The position numbers and the translations under genes were made by a program. From Saccoglossus kowalevskii (Eukaryota; Hemichordata; Enteropneusta; Harrimaniidae), in NCBI RefSeq assembly GCF_000003605.2, contig NW_003133315.1, positions 1-64,000 on the forward strand: a DNA stretch of 64,000 nt, given 5' to 3'. Shown in pieces: positions 49,829 to 62,997 of the stretch (positions are counted from its first letter, which is position 1; every line of letters starts with the position of its first letter). The notes below the pieces were generated by a model. The model was not told the origin of the DNA, ran no database searches, and saw nothing but the letters and a program-made list of their open reading frames with translations.

Positions 49829-50765
49829 CGAAGTCATCGTCATGACACCCCCGCAGTTAAATTTCCAAAACAATAAGTAAATGTATCGAGAATGCCTCAT
49901 AAATAAGCAGATTATCACAACAGCCAACCGAAAATTCGACAACAAACTGCTTACAAAGTTGTGAAAAGCGATTGCAAAGTTGCTTGGTTCAATCGGTATT
50001 GTTACCTGAGATATCATATTAACAATTACCATAGTTAAAAGTTCGAAAATGTGTATAAATATTTCGTGAATTGCTGTTAAATTACCGTAGTGTTACTCGA
50101 GTAAGTAGAGGTCATAGGTCAAATATGGAAGGTACTTTGTGCCAGCGATAACGATTTTAAAACATTTAAAAACATAAAATACCCGCCAATTTGGATTGAC
50201 TTTAAATAATTCATGCAGCTGTATGTTTAGATGACTGCCAAAAGTTGAAAGTAAAGCGCGATCGGGCGTGGTCAGTACTTGCATGGGAGACTCCCTGAGT
50301 AAATGAGCCATTGATTTTTCTTTCATCACACTCACACACATAGTAAAGATATAAGGCAACGCTCCTGCATCCTTCCTTACTGTGATGGCAATTACTTATA
50401 GTGGAATTTTTGTAACTATTTTAATTAAGTACAAATTTTCAAATTCCTTCTAATTTTCTAGAACAAGTTGTAGAAGCTGTCGACACGTAGTAGGTTTTAA
50501 GATGTTAACACACCGTGTAAAGTTGTTCAAAGTGATTACAAAGTTATGCAAAGTTATTGCAAAGTTCGTTGATGTATTGGTATGTATGACCTAAGTTGTT
50601 GGCATATAGAAACGCGCAGTGGTAAAGTCGAACAATTTAATAAAAGCCAGTTCAAAGCAGCATATAGATGTTTACATGAACTGACTGTAAAATGTTAGAA
50701 AACAGCATGCAATGTTCAAGGGAAAAAGCGAAGGAAATGTTGGCGGAGTTGCTTGTATATTAAAA
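49829..50765 (+). repeat. Monomer 54, mosaic, short form, tail D (937 bp)
   Basis: AAACCGAAGTC lacks the usual CTA, so the 67-codon frame ends two codons later. GATGACTGCC and TTTGGATTGAC mix Q and G marks. CTGTCGACACGTAG (tail D) is shared with monomers 56 and 66. Confidence 0.95.
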
Positions 50766-51712
50766 CTAAGTCATTGTCATGTCACCCCGCAGTTAAATTT
50801 CGAAAACAATAAGTAAATATATCGAGAATGCCTCATAAATAAGCAGTTTATCACAACAGCCAACCGAAAATTCGACAACAAACTGCGTACAAAGTTTTGA
50901 AAAGCGATTGCAAAGTTGCTTGTTTCAATCGGTATTGTTACCTGAGATATCATATTAACAATTACCATAGTTAAAAGTTCGAAAATGTGTATAAATATTT
51001 CGTGAATTGCTGTAAAATTACCGTAGTGTTACTCCAAGTAAGTAGAGGTCATAGGTCAAATATCGAAGGTACTTTGTGCCAGCGATAATGATGTTAAAAC
51101 ATTTAAAAACATGAAATACCCGCCAATTCGGATTAACATTAAATAATTCATGCAGCTGTATGTTTAGGTGAACGCCAAATGTTTAAAGTAAAGCGCGATC
51201 GGGCGTGGTTAGTACTTGCATGGGAGACTCCCTGAGTAAATGAGCCATTGATTTTTCTTTCATCACACTCACACACATAGTAAAGATATAATGCAACGCT
51301 CCTGCATCCTTCCTTACTGTGATGGCAGTTATTTATAGTGGAAAATCGTGGACTTTTTGTAACTATTTTAATTAAGGAAAAGTTTTCAAATTCCTTCTAA
51401 TTTTCTAGAACAAGTTGTAGATGCTGACGGTACGTAGTAGGTTTTAAGATGTTAACACACCGTGTAAAGTTGTTCAAAGTGATTGCAAAGTTATGCAAAG
51501 TTATTGCAAAGTTCGTTGATGTATTGGTATGTATGACCTAAGTTGTTGGCATATAGAAACGCGCAGTGGTAAAGTCGAACAATTTAATAAAAGCCAGTTC
51601 AAAGCAGCATATAGATGTTTACATGAACTCACTGTAAAATGTTAGAAAGCAGCATGCAATGTTCAAGTAAAAATGCGAAGGAAATTTTGGCGGAGTTGCT
51701 TGTATATTAAAC
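50766..51712 (+). repeat. Monomer 55, subfamily G, long form, tail A (947 bp)
   Basis: CATGTCACCCCG and CTGCGTACAAAGTTTTG are repeated in monomer 68. GATATAATGC and, at its right end, AAAAATGCGAAGG are repeated in monomer 65. Confidence 0.95.
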
Positions 51713-52650
51713 CTAAGTCATCGTCATGACACCCCCGCAGTTAAATTTCGAAAACAATAAGTAAATGTATCGAGAATGCCTCATAAATAAGCAGATTATC
51801 ACAACAGCCAACCGAAAATTCGACAACAAACTGCTTACAAAGTTGTGAAGAGCGATTGCAAAGTTGCTTGTTTCAATCGGTATTGTTACCTGAGATATCA
51901 TATTAAGAATTACCATAGTTAAAAGTTCGAAAATGTGTATAAATATTTCGTGAATTGCTGTTAAATTACCGTAGTGTTACTCCGAGTAAGTAGAGGTCAT
52001 AGGTCAAATATGGAAGGTACTTTGTGCCAGCGATAACGATTTTAAAACATTTAAAAACATAAAATACCCGCCAATTTGGCTTAACTTTAAATAATTCATG
52101 CAGCTCTATGTTTAGATGACCGCCAAAAGTTGAAAGTAAAGCGCGATTGGGCATGGTTAGTACTTGCATGGGAGACTCCCTGAGTAAATGAGCCATTGAT
52201 TTTTCTTTCATCACACTCACACACATAGTAAAGATATAAGGCAACGCTCCTGCATCCTTCCTTACTGTGATGGCAATTATTTATGGTGGAATTTTTGTAA
52301 CTATTTTAATTAAGGACAAATTTTCAAATTCCTTCTAATTTTCTAGAACAAGTTGTATAAGCTGTCGACACGTAGTAGGTTTTAAGATGTTAACATACCG
52401 TGTAAAGTTGTTCAAAGTTATTGCAAAGTTATGCAAAGTTATTGCAAAGTTCGTTGATGTATTGGTATGTATGACCTAAGTTGTTGGCATATAGAAACGC
52501 GCAGTGGTAAAGTCGAACAATTTATTAAAAGCCAGTTCAAAGCAGCATATAGATGTTTACATGAACTCACTGTAAAATGTTAGAAAACAGCATGCAATGT
52601 TCAAGTAAAAAAGCGAAGGAAATTTTGGCGGAGTTGCTTGTATATTAAAC
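51713..52650 (+). repeat. Monomer 56, subfamily EK, short form, tail D (938 bp)
   Basis: GTGAAGAGCG, ATTAAGAATT, GCGATTGGGCATGG, TATGGTGG, GTATAAGCTGTCGACACG and AACATACCG all recur in monomer 66, exactly 9,409 bp to the right. Confidence 0.96.
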
Positions 52651-53588
52651 CTAAGTCATCGTCATGACACCCCCGCAGTTAAATTTCGAAAACAATAAGT
52701 AAATGTATCGAGAATGCCTCATAAATAAGCAGATTATCACAACAGCCAACCGAAAATTCGACAACAAACTGCTTACAAAGTTGTGAAAAGCGATTGCAAA
52801 GTTGCTTGTTTCAATCGGTATTGTTACCTGAGATATCATATTAAGAATTACCATAGTTAAAAGTTCGAAAATGTGTATAAATATTTCGTGAATTGCTGTT
52901 AAATTACCGTAGTGTTACTCCGAGTAAGTAGAGGTCATAGGTCAAATATGGAAGGTACTTTGTGCCAGCGATAACGATTTTAAAACATTTAAAAACATAA
53001 AATACCCGCCAATTTGGCTTAACTTTAAATAATTCATGCAGCTGTATGTTTAGATGACCGCCAAAAGTTAAAAGTAAAGCGCGATCGGGCGTGGTTAGTA
53101 CTTGCATGGGAGACTCCCTGAGTAAATGAGCCATTGATTTTTCTTTAATCACACTCACACACATAGTAAAGATATAAGGCAACGCTCCTGCATACTTCCT
53201 TACTGTGATGGCAGTTATTTATAGTGGAAAATCGTGGACTTTTTGTAACTATTTTAATTATGGAAAAGTTTTCAAATTCCTTCTAATTTTCTAGAACAAT
53301 TTGTAGATGCTGACGGTACGTAGTAGGTTTTAAGATGTTAACACACCGTGTAAAGTTGTTCAAAGTGATTGCAAAGTTATTGCAAAGTTCGTTGATGTAT
53401 TGGTATGTATGACCTAAGTTGTAGGCATATAGAAACGCGCAGTGGTAAAGTCGAACAATTTAATAAAAGCCAGTTCAAAACAGCATATAGATGTTTACAT
53501 GAACTGACTGTAAAATGTTAGAAAACAGCATGCAATGTTCAAGGGAAAAAGCGAAGGAAATGTTGGCGGAGTTGCTTGTATATTAAAC
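52651..53588 (+). repeat. Monomer 57, subfamily Q, long form, tail A minus 10 bp (938 bp)
   Basis: Carries the 10-bp step but has lost one 10-bp AAAGTT element, so the length returns to 938. AAAAGTTAAAAG, CATACTTCC, AATTATGG and GTAGGCATAT recur in monomer 67 at 9,409 bp. Confidence 0.96.
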
Positions 53589-54532
53589 CTAAGTCATTGT
53601 CATGACACCCCCGCAGTTAAATTTCGAAAACAATAAGTAAATGTATCGAGAATGCCCCATAAATAAGCAGATTATCACAACAGCCAACCGAAAATTCGAC
53701 AACAAACTGCTTACAAAGTTCTGAAAAGCGATTGCAAAGTTGCTTGTTTCAATCGGTATTGTTACCTGAGATATCATATTAACAATTACCATAGTTGAAA
53801 GTTCGATAATGTGTATAAATATTTCGTGAATTGTTGTTAAATTACCGTAGTGTTACTCCGAGTAAGTAGAGGTCATAGGTCAAATATGGAAGGTACTTTG
53901 TGCCAGCGATAACGATTTTAAAACATTTAAAAACATGAAATACCCGCCAATTTGGCTTCACTTTAAATAATTCATGCAGCTGTATGTTTAGATGACTGCC
54001 AAAAGTTGAAAGTAAAGCGCGATCGGGCGTGGTTAGTACTTGCATGGGAGACTCCCTGAGTAAATGAGCCATTGAATTTTCTTTCATCACACTCACTCAC
54101 ATAGTAAAGATATAAAGCAAAGCTCCTGCATCCTTCCTTACTGTGATGGCAGTTATTTATAGTGGAAAATCGTGGACTTTTTGTTACTATTTTAATTAAG
54201 GAAAAGTTTTCAAATTCCTTCTAATTTTCTAGAACAAGTTGTAGATGCTGACGGTACGTAGTAGGTTTTAAGATGTTAACACACCGTGTAAAGTTGTTCA
54301 AAGGGATTGCAAAGTTATGCAAAGTTATTGCAAAGTTCGTTGATGTATTGGTATGTATGACCTAAGTTGTTGGCATATAGAAACGCGCAGTGGTAAAGTC
54401 GAACAATTTAATAAAAGCCAGTCAAAGCAGCATATAGATGTTACATGAACTCACTGTAAAATGTAGAAAACAGCATGCAATGTTCAAGTAAAAAAGCGAA
54501 GGAAATTTTGGCGGAGTTGCTTGTATATTAAA
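53589..54532 (+). repeat. Monomer 58, mosaic, long form, tail A (944 bp), indel cluster
   Basis: Many private changes (GCCCCATAAAT, GTTCTGAAAAG, ATAGTTGAAAG, ACTCACTCACAT). ATAAAGCAAAGC links it to monomer 2. Four run losses between 54,421 and 54,533 give 944 bp, and the next unit is N. Confidence 0.93.
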
Positions 54533-55480
54533 CTAAGTCATCGTCATGACACCCCCGCAGTTAAATTTCGAAAACAATAAGTAAATGTATCGAGAATGCC
54601 TCATAAATAAGCAGATTATCACAACAGCCAACCGAAAATTCGACAACAAACTGCTTCCAAAGTTGTGAAAAGCGATTGCAAAGTGGCTTGTTTCAATCGG
54701 TATTGTTACCTGAGATATCATATTAACAATTACCATAGTTAAAAGTTCGAAAATGTGTATAAATATTTCGTGAATTGCTGTTAAATTACCGTAGTGTTAC
54801 TCCGAGTAAGTAGAGGTCATAGGTCAAATATAGAAGGTACTTTGTGCCAGCGATAATGATGTTAAAACATTTAAAAACATGAAATACCCGCCAATTCGGA
54901 TTAACTTTAAATAATTCATGCAGCTGTGTGTTTAGATGACCGCCAAAAGTTGAAAGTAAAGCGCGATCGGGCGTGGTTAGTACTTGCATGGGAGACTCCA
55001 TGAGTAAATGAGCCATTGATTTTTCTTTCATTACACTCACACACATAGTAAAGATATAAGGCAACGCTCCTGCATCCTTCCTTACTGTGATGGCAGTTAT
55101 TTATAGTGGAAAATCGTGGACTTTTTGTAACTATTTTAATTAAGGAAAAGTTTTCAAATTCCTTCTAATTTTCTAGAACAAGTTGTAGATGCTGTCGGTA
55201 CGTAGTAGGTTTTAAGATGTTAACACACCGTGTAAAGTTGTTCAAAGTGATTGCAAAGTTATGGAAAGTTATTGCAAAGTTCGTTGATGTATTGGTATGT
55301 ATGACCTAAGTTGTTGGCATATAGAAACGCGCAGTGGTAAAGTCGAACAATTTAATAAAAGCCAGTTCAAAGCAGCATATAGATGTTTACATGAACTCAC
55401 TGTAAAATGTTAGAAAACAGCATGCAATGTTCAAGTATAAAAGCGAAGGAAATTTTGGCGGAGTTGCTTGTATATTAAAC
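54533..55480 (+). repeat. Monomer 59, subfamily N, long form, tail T (948 bp)
   Basis: Start of the 54.5-57.3 kb N block. CTTCCAAAGTTG is shared with monomers 25, 60 and 61. CAAGTATAAAAGCG at its right end is private. Confidence 0.96.
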
Positions 55481-56413
55481 CTAAGTCATCGTCATGACAC
55501 CCCCGCAGTTAAATTTCGAAAACAATAAGTAAATGTATCGAGAATGCCTCATAAATAAGCAGATTATCACAACAGCCAACCGAAAATTCGACAACAAACT
55601 GCTTCCAAAGTTGTGAAAAGCGATTGCAAAGTGGCTTGTTTCAATCGGTATTGTTACCTGAGATATCATATTAACAATTACCATAGTTAAAAGTTCGAAA
55701 ATGTGTATAAATATTTCGTGAATTGCTGTTAAATTACCGTAGTGTTACTCCGAGTAAGTAGAGGTCATAGGTCAAATATAGAAGGTACTTTGTGCCAGCG
55801 ATAATGATGTTAAAACATTTAAAAACATGAAATACCCGCCAATTCGGATTAACTTCAAATAATTCATGCAGCTGTGTGTTTAGATGACCGCCAAAAGTTG
55901 AAAGTAAAGCGCGATCGGGCGTGGTAGTACTGCATGGGAGACTCCATGAGTAAATGAGCCATTGATTTTCTTCATCACACTCACACACATAGTAAAGATA
56001 TAAGGCAACGCTCTGCATCTTTCTTTACTGTGATGGCAATTATTTATAGTGGACTTTTTGTAACTATTTTAATTAAGGAAAAGTTTTCAAATTCCTTCTA
56101 ATTTTCTAGAACAAGTTGTAGATGCTGTCGGTACGTAGTAGGTTTTAAGATGTTAACACACCGTGTAAAGTTGTTCAAAGTGATTGCAAAGTTATGGAAA
56201 GTTATTGCAAAGTTCGTTGATGTATTAGTATGTATGACCTAAGTTGTTGGCATATAGAAACGCGCAGTGGTAAAGTCGAACAATTTAATAAAAGCCAGTT
56301 CAAAGCAGCATATAGATGTTTACATGAACTCACTGTAAAATGTTAGAAAACAGCATGCAATGTTCAAGTAAAAAAGCGAAGGAAATTTTGGCGGAGTTGC
56401 TTGTATATTAAAC
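55481..56413 (+). repeat. Monomer 60, subfamily N then short-form right half, tail T (933 bp), indel cluster
   Basis: N middle with TTAACTTCAAAT as in monomer 24. Run losses between about 55,924 and 56,025 give 933 bp. After them the 10-bp step is absent and TGTATTAGTATG matches monomer 33, so the unit changes identity at the damaged stretch. Confidence 0.93.
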
Positions 56414-57361
56414 CTAAGTCATCGTCATGACACCCCCGCAGTTAAATTTCGAAAACAGTAAGTAAATGTATCGAGAATGCCTCATAAATAAGCAGATTAT
56501 CACAACAGCCAACCGAAAATTCGACAACAAACTGCTTCCAAAGTTGTGAAAAGCGATTGCAAAGTGGCTTGTTTCAATCGGTATTGTTACCTGAGATATC
56601 ATATTAACAATTACCATAGTTAAAAGTTCGAAAATGTGTATAAATATTTCGTGAATTGCTGTTAAATTACCGTAGTGTTACTCCGAGTAAGTAGAGGTCA
56701 TAGGTCAAATATAGAAGGTACTTTGTGCCAGCGATAATGATGTTAAAACATTTAAAAACATGAAATACCCGCCAATTCGGATTAACTTTAAATAATTCAT
56801 GCAGCTGTGTGTTTAGATGACCCCCAAAAGTTGAAAGTAAAGCGCGATCGGGCGTGGTTAGTACTTGCATGGGAGACTCCATGAGTAAATGAGCCATTGA
56901 TTTTTCTTTCATTACACTCACACACATAGTAAAGATATAAGGCAACGCTCCTGCATCCTTCCTTACTGTGATGGCAGTTATTTATAGTGGAAAATCGTGG
57001 ACTGTTTGTAACTATTTTAATTAAGGAAAAGTTTTCAAATTCCTTCTAATTTTCTAGAACAAGTTGTAGATGCTGTCGGTACGTAGTAGGTTTTAAGATG
57101 TTAACACACCGTGTAAAGTTGTTCAAAGTGATTGCAAAGTTATGGAAAGTTATTGCAAAGTTCGTTGATGTATTGGTATGTATGACCTAAGTTGTTGGCA
57201 TATAGAAACGCGCAGTGGTAAAGTCGAACAATTTAATAAAAGCCAGTTCAAAGCAGCATATAGATGTTTACATGAACTCACTGTAAAATGTTAGAAAACA
57301 GCATGCAATGTTCAAGTAAAAAAGCGAAGGAAATTTTGGCGGAGTTGCTTGTATATTAAAC
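56414..57361 (+). repeat. Monomer 61, subfamily N, long form, tail T (948 bp)
   Basis: AACAGTAAG as in monomer 34, GACCCCCAAAAG as in monomer 25, GGACTGTTTG as in monomer 24. Confidence 0.96.
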
Positions 57362-58299
57362 CTAAGTCATCGTCATGACACCCCCGCAGTTAAATTTCGA
57401 AAACAATAAGTAAATGTATCGAGAATGCCTCATAAATAAGCAGATTATCACAACAGCCAACCGAAAATTCGACAACAAACTGCTTACAAAGTTGTGAAAA
57501 GCGATTGCAAAGTGGCTTGTTTCAATCGGTATTGTTACCTGAGATATCATATTAACAATTACCATAGTTAAAAGTTCGAAAATGTGTATAAATATTTCGT
57601 GAATTACTATTAAATTACCGTAGTGTTACTCCGAGTAAGTAGAGGTCATAGGTCAAATATGGAAGGTACTTTGTGCCAGCGATAACGATTTTAAAACATT
57701 TAAAATCATAAAATACCCGCCAATTTGGCTTAACTTTAAATAATTCATGCAGCTGTAAGTTTAGATGACCGCCATAAGTTGAAAGTAAAGCGCGATCGGG
57801 CGTGGTTAGTACTTGCATGGGAGACTCCCTGAGTAAATGAGCCATTGATTTTTCTTTCATCACACTCACACACATAGTAAAGATATAAGGCAACGCTCCT
57901 GCATCCTTCCTTACTGTGATGGCAATTATTTATAGTGGACTTTTTGTAACTATTTTAATTAAGGAAAAGTTTTCAAATTCCTTCTAATTTTCTAGAACAA
58001 GTTGTAGATGCTGTCGGTACGTAGTAGGTTTTAAGATGTTAACACACCGTGTAAAGTTGTTCAAAGTGATTGCAAAGTTATGGAAAGTTATTGCAAAGTT
58101 TGTTGATGTATTGGTATGTATGACCTAAGTTGTTGGCATATAGAAACGCGCAGTGGTAAAGTCGAACAATTTAATAAAAGCCAGTTCAAAGCAGCATATA
58201 GATGTTTACATGAACTCACTGTAAAATGTTAGAAAACAGCATGCAATGTTCAAGTAAAAAAGCGAAGGAAATTTTGGCGGAGTTGCTTGTATATTAAAC
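57362..58299 (+). repeat. Monomer 62, subfamily Y, short form, tail T (938 bp)
   Basis: First of four consecutive Y units. GAATTACTATTAAATT, GCTGTAAGTTT and AAGTTTGTTG are private. Confidence 0.96.
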
Positions 58300-59237
58300 C
58301 TAAGTCATCGTCATGACACCCCCGCAGTTAAATTTCGAAAACAATAAGTAAATGTATCGAGAATGCCTCATAAATAAGCAGATTATCACAACAGCCAACC
58401 GAAAATTCGACAACAAACTGCTTACAAAGTTGTGAAAAGCGATTGCAAAGTGGCTTGTTTCAATCGGTATTGTTACCTGAGATATCATATTAACAATTAC
58501 CATAGTTAAAAGTTCGAAAATGTGTATAAATATTTCGTGAATTACTGTTAAATTACCGTAGTGTTACTCCGAGTAAGTAGAGGTCATAGGTCAAATATGG
58601 AAGGTACTTTGTGCCAGCGATAACGATTTTAAAACATTTAAAATCATAAAATACCCGCCAATTTGGCTTAACTTTAAATAATTCATGCAGCTGTATGTTT
58701 AGATGACCGCCATAAGTTGAAAGTAAAGCGCGATCGGGCGTGGTTAGTACTTGCATGGGAGACTCCCTGAGTAAATGAGCCATTGATTTTTCTTTCATCA
58801 CACTCACACACATAGTAAAGATATAAGGCAACGCTCCTGCATCCTTCCTTACTGTGATGGCAATTATTTATAGTGGACTTTTTGTAACTATCTTAATTAA
58901 GGAAAAGTTTTCAAATTCCTTCTAATTTTCTAGAACAAGTTGTAGATGCTGTCGGTACGTAGTAGGTTTTAAGATGTTAACACACCGTGTAAAGTTGTTC
59001 AAAGTGATTGCAAAGTTATGGAAAGTTATTGCAAAGTTCGTTGATGTATTGGTATGTATGACCTAAGTTGTTGGCATATAGAAACGCGCAGTGGTAAAGT
59101 CGAACAATTTAATAAAAGCCAGTTCAAAGCAGCATATAGATGTTTACATGAACTCACTGTAAAATGTTAGAAAACAGCATGCAATGTTCAAGTAAAAAAG
59201 CGAAGGAAATTTTGGCGGAGTTGCTTGTATATTAAAC
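58300..59237 (+). repeat. Monomer 63, subfamily Y, short form, tail T (938 bp)
   Basis: A clean Y unit. AACTATCTTAATT is the only private change I noticed. Confidence 0.97.
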
Positions 59238-60175
59238 CTAAGTCATCGTCATGACACCCCCGCAGTTAAATTTCGAAAACAATAAGTAAATGTATCGAGA
59301 ATGCCTCATAAATAAGCAGATTATCACAACAGCCAACCGAAAATTCGACAACAAACTGCTTACAAAGTTGTGAAAAGCGATTGCAAAGTGGCTTGTTTCA
59401 ATCGGTATTGTTACCTGAGATATCATATTAACAATTACCATAGTTAAAAGTTCGAAAATGTGTATAAATATTTCGTGAATTACTGTTAAATTACCGTAGT
59501 GTTACTCCGAGTAAGTAGAGGTCATAGGTCAAACATGGAAGGTACTTTGTGCCAGCGATAACGATTTTAAAACATTTAAAATCATAAAATACCCGCCAAT
59601 TTGGCTTAACTTTAAATAATTCATGCAGCTGTATGTTTAGATGACCGCCATAAGTTGAAAGTAAAGCGCGATCGGGCGTGGTTAGTACTTGCATGGGAGA
59701 CTCCCTGAGTAAATGAGCCATTGATTTTTCTTTCATCACACTCACACACATAGTAAAGATATAAGGCAACGCTCCTGCATCCTTCCTTACTGTGATGGCA
59801 ATTATTTATAGTGGACTTTTTGTAACTATTTTAATTAAGGAAAAGTTTTCAAATTCCTTCTAATTTTCTAGAACAAGTTGTAGATGCTGTCGGTACGTAG
59901 TAGGTTTTAAGATGTTAACACACCGTGTAAAGTTGTTCAAAGTGATTGCAAAGTTATGGAAAGTTATTGCAAAGTTCGTTGATGTATTGGTATGTATGAC
60001 CTAAGTTGTTGGCATATAGAAACGCGCAGTGGTAAAGTCGAACAATTTAATAAAAGCCAGTTCAAAGCAGCATATAGATGTTTACATGAACTCACTGTAA
60101 AATGTTAGAAAACAGCATGCAATGTTCAAGTAAAAAAGCGAAGGAAATTTTGGCGGAGTTGCTTGTATATTAAAC
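59238..60175 (+). repeat. Monomer 64, subfamily Y, short form, tail T (938 bp)
   Basis: A clean Y unit, nearly the same as monomer 63. GTCAAACATGG is private. Confidence 0.97.
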
Positions 60176-61121
60176 CTAAGTCATCGTCATGACACCCCCG
60201 CAGTTAAATTTCGAAAGCAATAAGTAAATGTATCGAGAATGCCTCATAAATAAGCAGATTATCACAACAGCCAACTGAAAATTCGACAACAAACTGCTTA
60301 CAAAGTTGTGAAAAGCGATTGCAAAGTGGCTTGTTTCAATCGGTATTGTTACCTGATATATCATATTAACAATTACCATAGTTAAAAGTTCGAAAATGTG
60401 TATAAATATTTTGTGAATTACTGTTAAATTACCGTAGTGTTACTCCGAGTAAGTAGAGGTCATAGGTCAAATATGGAAGGTACTTTGTGCCAGCGATAAC
60501 GATTTTAAAACATTTAAAATCATAAAATACCCGCCAATTTGGCTTAACTTTAAATAATTCATGCAGCTGTATGTTTAGATGACCGCCATAAGTTGAAAGT
60601 AAAGCGCGATCGGGCGTGGTTTAGTACTTGCATGGGGAGACTCCCTGAGTAAATGAGCCATGATTTTCTTTCATCACACTCACACACATAGTAAAGATAT
60701 AATGCAACGCTCTGCATCTTCCTTACTGTGATGGCAGTTATTTATAGTGGAAAATCGTGGACTTTTTGTAACTATTTTAATTAAGGAAAAGTTTTCAAAT
60801 TCCTTCTAATTTTCTAGAACAAGTTGTAGATGCTGACGGTACATAGTAGGTTTTAAGATGTTAACACACAGTGTAAAGTTGTTCAAAGTGATTGCAAAGT
60901 TATGCAAAGTTATTGCAAAGTTCGTTGATGTATTGGTATGTATGACCTAAGTTGTTGGCATATAGAAACGCGCAGTGGTAAAGTCGAACAATTTAATAAA
61001 AGCCAGTTCAAAGCAGCATATAGATGTTTACATGAACTCACTGTAAAATGTTAGAAAACAGCATGAAATGTTCAAGTAAAAATGCGAAGGAAATTTTGGC
61101 GGAGTTGCTTGTATATTAAAC
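60176..61121 (+). repeat. Monomer 65, Y left half, long-form tail A right half (946 bp), indel cluster
   Basis: Y up to about 60,610. Two extra and four missing bases in runs follow between 60,620 and 60,722. Then the unit continues as a copy of monomer 55 (GATATAATGC, 10-bp step, AAAAATGCG). This is the left end of the 9,409-bp-spaced duplication. Confidence 0.93.
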
Positions 61122-62059
61122 CTAAGTCATCGTCATGACACCCCCGCAGTTAAATTTCGAAAACAATAAGTAAATGTATCGAGAATGCCTCATAAATAAG
61201 CAGATTATCACAACAGCCAACCGAAAATTCGACAACAAACTGCTTACAAAGTTGTGAAGAGCGATTGCAAAGTTGCTTGTTTCAATCGGTATTGTTACCT
61301 GAGATATCATATTAAGAATTACCATAGTTAAAAGTTCGAAAATGTGTATAAATATTTCGTGAATTGCTGTTAAATTACCGTAGTGTTACTCCGAGTAAGT
61401 AGAGGTCATAGGTCAAATATGGAAGGTACTTTGTGCCAGCGATAACGATTTTAAAACATTTAAAAACATAAAATACCCGCCAATTTGGCTTAACTTTAAA
61501 TAATTCATGCAGCTCTATGTTTAGATGACCGCCAAAAGTTGAAAGTAAAGCGCGATTGGGCATGGTTAGTACTTGCATGGGAGACTCCCTGAGTAAATGA
61601 GCCATTGATTTTTCTTTCATCACACTCACACACATAGTAAAGATATAAGGCAACGCTCCTGCATCCTTCCTTACTGTGATGGCAATTATTTATGGTGGAA
61701 TTTTTGTAACTATTTTAATTAAGGATAAATTTTCAAATTCCTTCTAATTTTCTAGAACAAGTTGTATAAGCTGTCGACACGTAGTAGGTTTTAAGATGTT
61801 AACATACCGTGTAAAGTTGTTCAAAGTTATTGCAAAGTTATGCAAAGTTATTGCAAAGTTCGTTGATGTATTGGTATGTATGACCTAAGTTGTTGGCATA
61901 TAGAAACGCGCAGTGGTAAAGTCGAACAATTTATTAAAAGCCAGTTCAAAGCAGCATATAGATGTTTACATGAACTCACTGTAAAATGTTAGAAAACAGC
62001 ATGCAATGTTCAAGTAAAAAAGCGAAGGAAATTTTGGCGGAGTTGCTTGTATATTAAAC
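61122..62059 (+). repeat. Monomer 66, subfamily EK, short form, tail D (938 bp)
   Basis: Near-copy of monomer 56. The one clear difference I noticed is GGATAAATTTTC where monomer 56 has GGACAAATTTTC. Confidence 0.96.
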
Positions 62060-62997
62060 CTAAGTCATCGTCATGACACCCCCGCAGTTAAATTTCGAAA
62101 ACAATAAGTAAATGTATCGAGAATGCCTCATAAATAAGCAGATTATCACAACAGCCAACCGAAAATTCGACAACAAACTGCTTACAAAGTTGTGAAAAGC
62201 GATTGCAAAGTTGCTTGTTTCAATCGGTATTGTTACCTGAGATATCATATTAACAATTACCATAGTTAAAAGTTCGAAAATGTGTATAAATATTTCGTGA
62301 ATTGCTGTTAAATTACCGTAGTGTTACTCCGAGTAAGTAGAGGTCATAGGTCAAATATGGAAGGTACTTTGTGCCAGCGATAACGATTTTAAAACATTTA
62401 AAAACATAAAATACCCGCCAATTTGGCTTAACTTTAAATAATTCATGCAGCTGTATGTTTAGATGACCGCCAAAAGTTAAAAGTAAAGCGCGATCGGGCG
62501 TGGTTAGTACTTGCATGGGAGACTCCCTGAGTAAATGAGCCATTGATTTTTCTTTAATAACACTCACACACATAGTAAAGATATAAGGCAACGCTCCTGC
62601 ATACTTCCTTACTGTGATGGCAGTTATTTATAGTGGAAAATCGTGGACTTTTTGTAACTATTTTAATTATGGAAAAGTTTTCAAATTCCTTCTAATTTTC
62701 TAGAACAATTTGTAGATGCTGACGGTACGTAGTAGGTTTTAAGATGTTAACACACCGTGTAAAGTTGTTCAAAGTGATTGCAAAGTTATTGCAAAGTTCG
62801 TTGATGTATTGGTATGTATGACCTAAGTTGTAGGCATATAGAAACGCGCAGTGGTAAAGTCGAACAATTTAATAAAAGCCAGTTCAAAACAGCATATAGA
62901 TGTTTACATGAACTGACTGTAAAATGTTAGAAAAAAGCATGCAATGTTCAAGGGAAAAAGCGAAGGAAATGTTGGCGGAGTTGCTTGTATATTAAAC
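62060..62997 (+). repeat. Monomer 67, subfamily Q, long form, tail A minus 10 bp (938 bp)
   Basis: Near-copy of monomer 57, including loss of one AAAGTT element. Differences noticed: ATTAACAATT for ATTAAGAATT, TTTAATAACAC for TTTAATCACAC, and GAAAAAAGC for GAAAACAGC. Confidence 0.96.
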
